This document shows positions 1 to 6,648 of a stretch of DNA of 16,884 bases, in pieces. The position numbers and the translations under genes are program-made. Location of the stretch: positions 1 to 16,884 of the forward strand of contig CAZRDB010000114.1 in assembly GCA_964598695.1 (NCBI GenBank). Reading direction: 5' to 3'. The stretch's first letter is position 1. Every line of letters begins with the position of its first letter. This stretch comes from CAZRDB01 sp964598695. Lineage in GTDB: Bacteria > Armatimonadota > Zipacnadia > UBA1398. The notes under the pieces were generated by a model. The model did no database searches. It worked only from the letters and a program-made list of their open reading frames with translations, and was not told the origin of the DNA.

Positions 1-237
1 CAGCATGTCGGTCAGAGTGTGGGCGACCAGCACGCCGGTGGCTGGGTCGATAGACGCCACGAAGCCGTCGGTGCTCCCCGTGAGCGCCCGGGCCGTGCGG
101 AGCGTGGCGCGGGCGATGCCGGCGAGGTCGACCGAGGGGTCTGTCAGCGCGAGCGCGACCTCGCCGATGGTGTGGGCGGTCCGCAGATCTCCGAGCCCAC
201 CGACGGGCCCGGCACACCCAGTTGTCTCAGCATCCAT
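1..237 (-). CDS. GAF-domain protein, N-terminal fragment (likely sensor kinase), cut by window edge
   Basis: The minus strand is open from an ATG at 237 down to base 1 (79 codons, no stop), so only the N-terminus is present. After a short lead (MDAETTGCAG) the translation reads GEVALALTDPSVDLAGIAR, then ALTGSTDGFVASIDPATGVL and VAHTLTDML. This layout, a helix, then a region like LTGS..GFV, then a strand pair like IDP.TG.LV..TLTDM, resembles the first half of GAF domains that precede PAS or histidine-kinase modules. A GAGGGA Shine-Dalgarno sequence lies 5 nt upstream of the ATG (243-248). No signal peptide is seen, so a cytoplasmic sensor is likely. The gene is divergent from the acetolactate decarboxylase gene, with about 200 nt between starts. 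The GAF assignment is by eye from 79 residues; the output domain lies outside the window and the kinase idea is inference. Confidence 0.55.
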   Translation of the reverse strand, partial: MDAETTGCAGPVGGLGDLRTAHTIGEVALALTDPSVDLAGIARATLRTARALTGSTDGFVASIDPATGVLVAHTLTDML

Positions 238-436
238 CGGCGTCCCTCGCCCTTCGCGGCCTCCGCGCGGAGAAGTCCCTGGCGCACAGAGACAGCGCTT
301 CCCGGTAGCATGCACCGTCCCGCCGGCGCTGATGGCTCGGCGGGCTCGTCGCGGAGGAAGCGGCGTCCAAAGGCCGGAAAGTGCGGCTGGATGGTGGGCC
401 GGCGACGCGCGAACCGACCGGACGAGGGGTGACTCG

Positions 437-1228
437 ATGCGTATGCACCGTCTGTTGTGTCTGACCGCCTCCCTCATCGCTGCCTGTGTGGTGGCGGGCC
501 GGGCCGACGAGGCCCCCGAGGCAACCCCGATGGAGCGAGACACCCTGTACCAGACCTCGACGCTGAGCGCTCTCATGGTCGGACTGCTCGACGGCGCTCG
601 CCCGGTGGGCGAACTTGCGGGCGAGGGAGACCTCGGGCTCGGGACGCTCGAGGGGCTCGATGGGGAGCTGCTGTGCGTGGACGGGGTGTTCTACCAGGTC
701 TCGGTGGAGGGCGCCGTGCGCGAGGTGGCATCCGAGGAGCGTGTGCCGTTCGCCTGCATGACCCACTTCGAGCCGGAGATCGCCGTCGAGGCGCCCCCGG
801 GCCTGGACCTGGCCGGTCTGACGGCGCTGCTCGACGCCGCGCGGCCGAGCCCCAACGCCTTCTACGCGATCCGGATGGACGGCACGTTCGGCACGATGAA
901 GACACGCAGCGTGCCGCGCCAGGAGCCCTACGCCGGCCTCATGGAGGCGGTGGCGCACCAGAGCGTGTTCGAGCTGGGCGAGGTGGAGGGGACACTGGTC
1001 GGGTTCTGGATCCCGGCGTTCGCCGCGGGCGTGAACCTGCACGGCTACCACTTCCACTTCGTGACCGGCGACCGGTCGGCGGGGGGCCACGTGTTGGGCC
1101 TGACGACGGGGACCGTCGAGGCGGCGCTCGACCTGACGCCGGCTCTGAGCCTGTCGCTGCCGACGAGCCCGGAGTTCCTCGCGGCCGACCTCGGTGGCGC
1201 GGGCAGCGCGGAGAAGGCCGAGAAGTAG
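437..1228 (+). CDS. budA: Alpha-acetolactate decarboxylase, predicted exported, possibly lipid-anchored
   Basis: Product of 263 aa. Acetolactate decarboxylase (EC 4.1.1.5) converts 2-acetolactate to acetoin and CO2. Family landmarks in order: QTSTLSALMVGLLDG near the mature N-terminus, GEGDLGLGTLEGLDGEL, a Phe-Ala-x-Met-Thr segment, NAFYAIRMDGTF, the Arg region around R157 to R161 (TRSVPRQEPY), then GYHFHFVTGDRSAGGH. In the last segment H205, H207 and H218 have the 2- and 11-residue spacing of the zinc ligands in characterised enzymes. The N-terminus MRMHRLLCLTASLIAAC fits a lipoprotein signal (I-A-A-C, Cys17); ordinary Sec cleavage further on is the alternative. The start is ATG 437 because GAGGGG (424-429) lies 7 nt upstream and a signal peptide follows; the frame is open much further upstream but that part is low-complexity and not family-like. 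No acetolactate synthase gene is adjacent. It ends 4 nt before the convergent URO-D gene. Confidence 0.86.
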   Translation: MRMHRLLCLTASLIAACVVAGRADEAPEATPMERDTLYQTSTLSALMVGLLDGARPVGELAGEGDLGLGTLEGLDGELLCVDGVFYQVSVEGAVREVASEERVPFACMTHFEPEIAVEAPPGLDLAGLTALLDAARPSPNAFYAIRMDGTFGTMKTRSVPRQEPYAGLMEAVAHQSVFELGEVEGTLVGFWIPAFAAGVNLHGYHFHFVTGDRSAGGHVLGLTTGTVEAALDLTPALSLSLPTSPEFLAADLGGAGSAEKAEK

Positions 1229-1236
1229 GCGCCTAC
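1225..1236. repeat. Perfect 12-bp palindrome spanning two convergent stop codons
   Basis: GTAGGCGCCTAC is its own reverse complement. It contains the TAG stop of the decarboxylase gene (1226-1228) and, on the other strand, the TAG stop of the URO-D gene (1233-1235). As RNA it could form only a 4-bp stem with a GCGC loop, so it is weak as an intrinsic terminator. It is recorded because a similar symmetrical arrangement recurs at the next convergent junction. Confidence 0.45.
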
Positions 1237-2399
1237 ACCGCGAGCGGCTCGAGCCCGAAGTGCTCGCGGTAGGCCGCGAGACAGGCGAGGTAGTTCTCGA
1301 GCCGAACGTCCTCGTGGACCACGTTGCTGGTCATGATGATGTGGCCGCCTCGGCCCCACCCGGCCTCGATGCAGGCGTGCATGTGGCGTCGGCAGTCCTC
1401 CGGGGCGCCGCGGGTCAGCGTGAACCGGATATCGAGGTTCCCGAGGAAGCAGATCCGCTCGCCGAAGCGGCGCTTCAGCTCGGTGAGGCCCATCCCGGCC
1501 GCGAAGTCGATCTCGCCGAAGCCGTCGACGTCGGTTGCGAGCAGGAAGTCGTCGATCACGGGCCACAGGCAGCCGTCCGAGGTGTTCGTCGCGTACGCGC
1601 CGAGTTCGTGCGCCAGCTCGGTCTGCCGGCGGATCTCGGGGACGACGAAGGCGCGGTAGTGTGCGGGCGAGATCACGGGCCCGGTGTCGGCCGCGAAGTC
1701 GCCGCCGAGCCCCACGATGTCGGCGCCGTGTTCGACGCACTGGCGGATCGCGTGGCAGGTCCAGTCGGAGCACCGCCCGTAGAACGCGTGCATCAGCTCG
1801 GGCCGAGTGTGGAGCCAGACGAGCTGGTTCTCGGTCAGGGTGCAGACGGGGATCGCGTAGCAGGAGGTGTAGAGCGCGAGGTCGCGCCCCTCCGCGCGCA
1901 GCAGGCGCTTCACCTCGCGATAGACGGCGAACGCATCGGGGCTCGGGGGGCTTGGCGCGTAGGGCTCGCGGAGAGCGCGCTCGAGTGCGGCGGCCTCGGC
2001 CTCCTCCGGTTCCGGCGGGGGCGGCGGGGCGAGCGGCTCGTGCCGCACCCAGCCGCTCTCGCTGATGGAGACCCGGTGGTCGCCGACGCGCCAGACGCCG
2101 GGTTCGAGCGGCTCGGGGGGGGTGGGCGGCGGGCCCGCGTTCTGGCCCACGGCGATCATGTCGTAGTCGAGTAGGGTCGCGAGATCGACCAGGTCGCGCG
2201 CCTCCTGGCGGCACAGCTCGGCCCAGGCCCCCTCGGCGAGATACGCCATGCGGACGGCGAAGTTCGTGGCGGCGCAGGGCCGTCCGAGCAGGCGGTCGGA
2301 GTGCGGGCTCTTGACGATCCGCTCGAACAGCGGCGTGCGGTCCGGTTCCCGGTGGGCCATCGCGGCCAGAACCCTCTCGCGACCTGTCAGCGGACTCAC
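1233..2399 (-). CDS. URO-D-family (uroporphyrinogen decarboxylase-like) protein, probably not HemE
   Basis: Product of 388 aa with a GTG start at 2399. The family's characteristic opening is present (LTGRERVLAAMAHREPDRTP), as are the C-terminal barrel features: SDGCLWPVIDDFLLATDVDGFGEID, then a GNLDIRFTLTRG strand-turn, then GGHIIMTSN and a closing VRLENYLACLAAYREHFG. The RQAGRYLPEY-type N-terminal substrate loop of heme-pathway HemE is absent, and no clear HxC...C zinc triad of the MtaA/MtbA methyltransferases is seen. This places it in the large uncharacterised URO-D branch, which may act on corrinoid-linked methyl transfer or another small molecule. A proline- and glutamate-rich insert (PLAPPPPPEPEEAEAAALE) lies about one third of the way along. 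No signal peptide is seen, so it is cytoplasmic. GAGG lies just upstream of the GTG. It stands alone, divergent from the PHP gene, and its substrate cannot be named. Confidence 0.85.
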   Translation of the reverse strand: MSPLTGRERVLAAMAHREPDRTPLFERIVKSPHSDRLLGRPCAATNFAVRMAYLAEGAWAELCRQEARDLVDLATLLDYDMIAVGQNAGPPPTPPEPLEPGVWRVGDHRVSISESGWVRHEPLAPPPPPEPEEAEAAALERALREPYAPSPPSPDAFAVYREVKRLLRAEGRDLALYTSCYAIPVCTLTENQLVWLHTRPELMHAFYGRCSDWTCHAIRQCVEHGADIVGLGGDFAADTGPVISPAHYRAFVVPEIRRQTELAHELGAYATNTSDGCLWPVIDDFLLATDVDGFGEIDFAAGMGLTELKRRFGERICFLGNLDIRFTLTRGAPEDCRRHMHACIEAGWGRGGHIIMTSNVVHEDVRLENYLACLAAYREHFGLEPLAV

Positions 2400-2517
2400 C
2401 CCTCGGTGTGTCTCCGCGATCCCCGTGGGGCCGCGGATGCGCTCGATGCCGCCAGGCGGTTCGCTGCCTCGGGGTCGTCTTCCTGTCGCCGCCTGTTCGG
2501 CGGTGCGGGGGGCTCCG

Positions 2518-2523
2518 TATACT
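2518..2523 (+). promoter_or_regulatory. Candidate -10 element (TATACT) for the PHP gene
   Basis: TATACT ends 46 nt before ATG 2570, in the 170-nt divergent region between the URO-D and PHP genes. The same hexamer occurs at a similar distance before two other genes in this window (9708-9713 minus, 9808-9813 plus). No good -35 hexamer is seen at 16-18 nt upstream, but a CCGCC/GGCGG dyad lies at 2489-2503. The call rests on an AT-rich hexamer in GC-rich DNA and its position. Confidence 0.4.
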
Positions 2524-2569
2524 GTCCCTGGGAGGGTGCGGCGGCCGAGGCGTGAGGGAGATGACGGCG

Positions 2570-3586
2570 ATGCACACCGGGCTGCGGTTCGGGCAACTCG
2601 CGATCAGCGTGCTGCTGGGGCTTCTGGCGGGGCTCGGGCCCGCCCACGCCGAGTGGGTGAAGGGCAACACCCACGGACACAGCACGCTCAGTGACGGCAA
2701 CCGGCCGCCGGAGGAGGCGCTGGCGTGGTACCGCGACCACGGCTACGGCTTCACCTTCCTGACCGACCACAACACCTGCGCGCCCGCGAGCGTCTTCGCG
2801 GCCGCAAGTACGGCGACATTCCTCGCCCTGCCGGGTGAGGAGCTGTCGTCAACCGCCGAGAAGGGCGTCTCCGCAACGCACGTCAACGCGCTCGGCCTGT
2901 GCCGTGCCGATTCGGGCGACGGCCCGGCGCTCGACCTCGCGCCGATCACGGCCCCGAAGGCGCGAGCGGTGCTCACCGATGCGCTGGCCATCATCGAGGG
3001 GGCCGGGGCGATCGCGCAGCTCAACCATCCCACCACGCTGCTGACCGATCCGACGGGAGTGGAGCTGCTGCCACACGGGTCTCTCGTGGAGGTGTACAAC
3101 CACGGCGTGGGGCTGAGCGCGCTCGCGCCGATGGCGATCCCGCTGTTTGAGAAGACGTACGACGCGGCGTTGACCGCGGGCCGGCACGTCTGGTGCGTCG
3201 CCTCCGACGACACGCATCGGTACGAGGACCCGGCGCCGGGCATCCCTGACACCCCGGGCGGGGGGTGGGTGATGGTCCGCGTCGAGAGTCTCACACCCGA
3301 GAACGTGCTGGCGGCGCTGCGGTCGGGCGACTTCTACGGCTCGACCGGCGTGACGCTCGAGGACGTGGGGTTCTACGGGACCACGTACCGCCTCCGAATC
3401 GCGGAGCAGGCCGGGGTGACCTACGCGACCGACTTCATCGGCGCGGGGGGCACGGTGCTCGCGACGGTCGAGGGGCCCGCGCCGCGCTACACGCTCACCG
3501 GCGCGCCGGCGGAGACGTACGTGCGGGCGAAGGTCCGCGCGAGCGACGGAACGGCAGCCTGGGTCCAGCCGGTGTGGCCGGGGTAG
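2570..3586 (+). CDS. Secreted PHP-domain metal-dependent phosphoesterase-like protein
   Basis: Product of 338 aa. A Sec signal peptide covers residues 1-27 (FGQLAISVLLGLLAGLGPAHA, then E28). The PHP metal-site motifs are in order: H35-x-H37 with D42 (NTHGHSTLSDG), D66-H67 in FTFLTDHN, the acidic pair E90-E91 in LPGEELS, H104 (THVNALG), H153 in QLNHP, and D213-D214-T-H216. PHP proteins hydrolyse phosphoesters using two or three metal ions; exported ones of this layout resemble the CehA/McbA-like group, whose substrates vary. After the catalytic domain the C-terminus is beta-rich (from about residue 250) with no domain I recognise. ATG 2570 is chosen because GAGGGAG ends 9 nt upstream; ATG 2561 and GTG 2552 are in frame but sit too close to a ribosome site. 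It converges on the GH123-like gene with 4 nt between stops. Confidence 0.88.
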   Translation: MHTGLRFGQLAISVLLGLLAGLGPAHAEWVKGNTHGHSTLSDGNRPPEEALAWYRDHGYGFTFLTDHNTCAPASVFAAASTATFLALPGEELSSTAEKGVSATHVNALGLCRADSGDGPALDLAPITAPKARAVLTDALAIIEGAGAIAQLNHPTTLLTDPTGVELLPHGSLVEVYNHGVGLSALAPMAIPLFEKTYDAALTAGRHVWCVASDDTHRYEDPAPGIPDTPGGGWVMVRVESLTPENVLAALRSGDFYGSTGVTLEDVGFYGTTYRLRIAEQAGVTYATDFIGAGGTVLATVEGPAPRYTLTGAPAETYVRAKVRASDGTAAWVQPVWPG

Positions 3587-3605
3587 GCCTTCAGGGCCCG
3601 GCCAC
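3574..3605. terminator. Candidate bidirectional terminator hairpin overlapping two stop codons
   Basis: GTGGCCGGG (3574-3582) and CCCGGCCAC (3597-3605) are perfect 9-bp inverted arms. The 14-nt loop holds both stops: TAG of the PHP gene (3584-3586) and TGA of the GH123-like gene (minus, 3591-3593). It could stop transcription from both sides without any noncoding spacer. There is no U-tract, so efficiency is uncertain. Confidence 0.45.
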
Positions 3606-6494
3606 CTCGCGCACGAGTTGTCGGCGGACGGCCTCGAGGCGCGCGGGATCGGTCTCGTAGTCGGTCATCGCCCGCACGAGCTGCCCCGCGATCTCGCGGC
3701 TGCGTGCCGAGGGGTCTGCGGCGCCGGCCGCCCGGTGCTTGTCCTCGAGCAGGGCGAGATACTCGCAGTCCTCGAGGCCCTCGCGCTGCGCTTCGTACCG
3801 GAGCGAGCTGTGAGGGCCGTTCTCGCCCGGCCAGATGATCCACTCGTCGCCCGGTGAGAAGTTGCCGAACTTGAGGTTCCACCAGTTGAGCCCCCAGTGG
3901 AGGTAGCCCGGCGCCTCGTAGAGGTAGTTCATCCAGTGGGCGATCCGGGCGTTGAGCGTGGGGACATCGATCAGCCGGTTGGGGAACGGCCATTGGGGCA
4001 CCCACGCGATGTAGAACCAGACCTCGGCGACGCCGGCCCTCCGCTTCTCGGAAAGCGCTTCGTAGGCGTCGCGGAAGAAGTTGAGCTGGGGCACCCAGAC
4101 CTCGAGGTCGCCGTCGAGGTCGGTGACATGGATCGCGTCGATCCGTCGGAGATCGGGCGCCGCCCCATGGACGGTGCGCGAGATCGCGCGCCACGAGTCC
4201 TCGTTGACGGGGATCGGCTCATCGGCGATGTGCTGCATCGAGCGCTCGAGCCAGCCGCGGGCCCGCAGGTGCTCCTGGAGCGCATGGGCGAACTCGGTGA
4301 TCGGCGCGACCACGGGCTCGCCGGTGGAACGTCGCGTGCCCGGCCGATCGCCCAGCACGAACTCGGGGCACTCCCACTCCCCCGTCTTGCGCCCGCCGTA
4401 GTGGCCGATCTCGATGCGCGCGCCGAGCCCGGCCTCGTCGAACAGCTCGACCCAACGGTCGAAGCGGCTGTAGTCGTAGGTGAAGGCGCCGTCGTCCTCC
4501 TGCCAGACGCGGATGAGATCGGGCGAGGCCCAGGCGATGTTCTGGTGGTGGCGAGCCATCGTGCGCGCGTAGACGGCCAGCACGCGCCAGAACTCCTCGC
4601 TCCACTCCTCCACGCCGTGCTTCTCGGCGATCGGCGCCGTGCCGAACCAGTTGGTCACGAGGAGTCGGGTGCGGTCAGGGAATGTGAACGGGACCACCTC
4701 GAGGCGGATGGGGATCGCGTAGGAGGCATCGGGCCCGGTGATCCGGATCGTGCCGGTGTACAGGCCCGGCTCGGCATCGCGCGGCACGTCGACCCGTACG
4801 AAGAGCGGCTGCGCACGCCCTGCCTCGAGGGTGACCGTGGGCGTCTCGAGCAACTCGTCGGGGAACTCGGCCGGCGCCGCGCGCACCACGTGCTCCTTGG
4901 GCGTCGCCCGCGAGTTCTCGTCGACCTGGACGTAGCCCACCCAGTTGAGGTGGACGTTGTCGGGCGCGATCTCGGCCCCGGCTCCGGTGCGGAGGGGCGT
5001 GCACCAGGCGAAGAGGGCGAGCCGGTCCACCTCGGCGCGGAGGACGATCTGGGCCGACTCCGACTCGTTCCGGGCGGCGAGGAGGTCGACGGCGCCGGGC
5101 TCGGGCGGCGGCGCCGCGTCGCGGAAGACCTTGTCGAGGGCGCTGGCCGCCCAGGCCCGCGCTCCGGGGTCGTTGTCCGGCCGCAGGAGGAACTCGTGGC
5201 CGCCAGCGCCGTCCGCGGTCGCGAGCACGGCCGCCGACTGCGCGCAGCCGGGGGCCTCGGCGTGGATCCACTCGAGGTCCGGCCAGAGCGAGGGCGTCCT
5301 CTCGATCGTGGCTTCCACGGCGCCGCCGTCGGGCCCCACGGCAGTGAACCCCGGGGCAGGCAGGGCGAGCGTGGTCACCGGAGTCCAGCGGGGCTCCGAG
5401 CTGTTCTGGGCGGCATCGGTTGCCACGACGGCCACTTCGACGCCGGCGGCGGGCGGGAGGTCGCTGATGAGGATCGACACGCCCTCGATCTCCTGCGAGG
5501 CGTGGATGCCATCCGGCTGGCCGGCGGGACGCCAGAGCGCTTGGTAGGAGCGGATGTCACCGTCGACGATGCTGGGCTCCCACGTGACGAGCAGCGTCGG
5601 CGTGGCCGAGACGACGGGGCGAACGACGGGCGTGAGTGAGCGCGGGGGACGGCGGTCCACGGGGGCTAGCTCCTTGGGGGTGATCTCGGACACGGCGTTG
5701 CCGTCGTAGTCGACGGCCTGAACGGCGGCGTAGTAGGTGCGCCCGCAGGTGAGGTCGCGGACGAGGCTCGTGCGCGCGAAGCGGTTCTCCTGGCGCGCCG
5801 GCGCGAGCCCCGCGACGGTCGCGAAGGGCCTCTCGGAGATGAAGACGCGATAGCGGGCGACGTCCCGCGGGGCCTGCCAGGCGGACCAATCCAGCGCGAG
5901 CGCCCCGCTCTCGCCTTCAGGCGCCGAGAGTGTGAAGGCGACGGGACCCGGCGCCTCATCATCGGGTGGGGTGGTGTCGCGGACCTCGATGTCGTCGAAC
6001 CAGGCGGTTCCCGAGTTCGGCGCGGAGGTGAGGCAGTCGACGCTCATCGTCAGCGCCTCGGACGGAGGCTCGAATGCCAACTCCACGCGGGTCCAGTCCG
6101 CTGTGCCGGTGACCGAGCCGACGGCCTGGCCACCGAGGTAGCTTCCGTCGGGGGCCTTCCACTCGAGGAGGATCGTCGCCTCGGCGCCCTCGAGCCCCTC
6201 GCAGCGGATCCAGCCGCTCGCGACGAACCGCCCGGGCCGGATCTCGCGCGTCCGGAGGGCAATGCCGCGGTTTCCGGCACCGGTGATGCGCAGGCTCTGG
6301 GCGCCCCCGCGCACGACGGCAGGGTCGAGGTCGGCGACGCTCAGCCCTTTCTCGCCCTGCGCGTACCAGGCGTTGACGGTGCTCCAGCCGCTGAGGCCGT
6401 CCTCGAAGCCGCCGTTGGGCACCAGGTTCTCGGCCCGTGCGGGGAGTAGACTGACTAGCGGGAGGAGCAGCGCTGCAACGATGATGCGCCCCAC
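3591..6494 (-). CDS. Secreted multidomain GH123-like protein (DUF4091) with CBM-like and fibronectin type III domains
   Basis: Product of 967 aa. The GTG start at 6494 has a perfect AGGAGG 6 nt upstream (6501-6506) and a clean Sec signal peptide follows (IIVAALLLPLVSLLPARA, cleavage about A21). Domains: residues 22-170 are a jelly-roll carbohydrate-binding-like module (NLVPNGGFEDGLSGW start, SGTAWFDDIEV end). About 180-280 and 285-380 are two fibronectin type III-like domains (ARYRVFISER; SYQALWRPAGQ; AVVATDAAQNSSEP). About 390-967 contain a beta-sandwich and a barrel typical of DUF4091, ending with the hallmark SLRYEAQREGLEDCEYLALLED. In HIADEPIP, D758-E759 match the Asp-Glu pair used by GH123 N-acetyl-beta-galactosaminidases for substrate-assisted catalysis. 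It probably acts outside the cytoplasm on amino-sugar-containing glycan; the exact substrate is inference, as most DUF4091 proteins are untested. The frame stays open upstream to 6893, but that part has no ribosome site or family match. Confidence 0.86.
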   Translation of the reverse strand: MGRIIVAALLLPLVSLLPARAENLVPNGGFEDGLSGWSTVNAWYAQGEKGLSVADLDPAVVRGGAQSLRITGAGNRGIALRTREIRPGRFVASGWIRCEGLEGAEATILLEWKAPDGSYLGGQAVGSVTGTADWTRVELAFEPPSEALTMSVDCLTSAPNSGTAWFDDIEVRDTTPPDDEAPGPVAFTLSAPEGESGALALDWSAWQAPRDVARYRVFISERPFATVAGLAPARQENRFARTSLVRDLTCGRTYYAAVQAVDYDGNAVSEITPKELAPVDRRPPRSLTPVVRPVVSATPTLLVTWEPSIVDGDIRSYQALWRPAGQPDGIHASQEIEGVSILISDLPPAAGVEVAVVATDAAQNSSEPRWTPVTTLALPAPGFTAVGPDGGAVEATIERTPSLWPDLEWIHAEAPGCAQSAAVLATADGAGGHEFLLRPDNDPGARAWAASALDKVFRDAAPPPEPGAVDLLAARNESESAQIVLRAEVDRLALFAWCTPLRTGAGAEIAPDNVHLNWVGYVQVDENSRATPKEHVVRAAPAEFPDELLETPTVTLEAGRAQPLFVRVDVPRDAEPGLYTGTIRITGPDASYAIPIRLEVVPFTFPDRTRLLVTNWFGTAPIAEKHGVEEWSEEFWRVLAVYARTMARHHQNIAWASPDLIRVWQEDDGAFTYDYSRFDRWVELFDEAGLGARIEIGHYGGRKTGEWECPEFVLGDRPGTRRSTGEPVVAPITEFAHALQEHLRARGWLERSMQHIADEPIPVNEDSWRAISRTVHGAAPDLRRIDAIHVTDLDGDLEVWVPQLNFFRDAYEALSEKRRAGVAEVWFYIAWVPQWPFPNRLIDVPTLNARIAHWMNYLYEAPGYLHWGLNWWNLKFGNFSPGDEWIIWPGENGPHSSLRYEAQREGLEDCEYLALLEDKHRAAGAADPSARSREIAGQLVRAMTDYETDPARLEAVRRQLVREVAGP

Positions 6495-6648
6495 GGGCCA
6501 CCTCCTACATGAGTCCCGGGCGGGCCTGATGGTTCGCCGGCCACTCCGCGATACCTGGCGCGAATGTGGGACGGCAATGCTGGTGCAGGCGTCCTCAGTT
6601 GGCATGCAGCGGACCGGGGACAGAGGCTTGGTCGAAGGGGGTACCACG

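Noticed and set aside
5..436. Upstream extension of the decarboxylase reading frame
   Set aside because: It is arginine-, serine- and proline-rich with no family match, overlaps the oppositely oriented GAF gene, and a signal peptide with a good ribosome site starts at 437.
1233..2399. Heme-pathway HemE
   Set aside because: The RQAGRYLPEY-type N-terminal loop is missing, although the overall family match is good.
1045..2700. Long minus-strand frame of about 550 aa
   Set aside because: It overlaps the decarboxylase, URO-D and PHP genes in a different frame and is arginine-rich, as expected of a shadow in GC-rich DNA.
3897..5639. Plus-strand frame of 580 aa opposite the GH123-like gene
   Set aside because: Composition is dominated by Arg, Gly, Val, Asp and Glu with no domain; it is the complement of a clearly coding strand.
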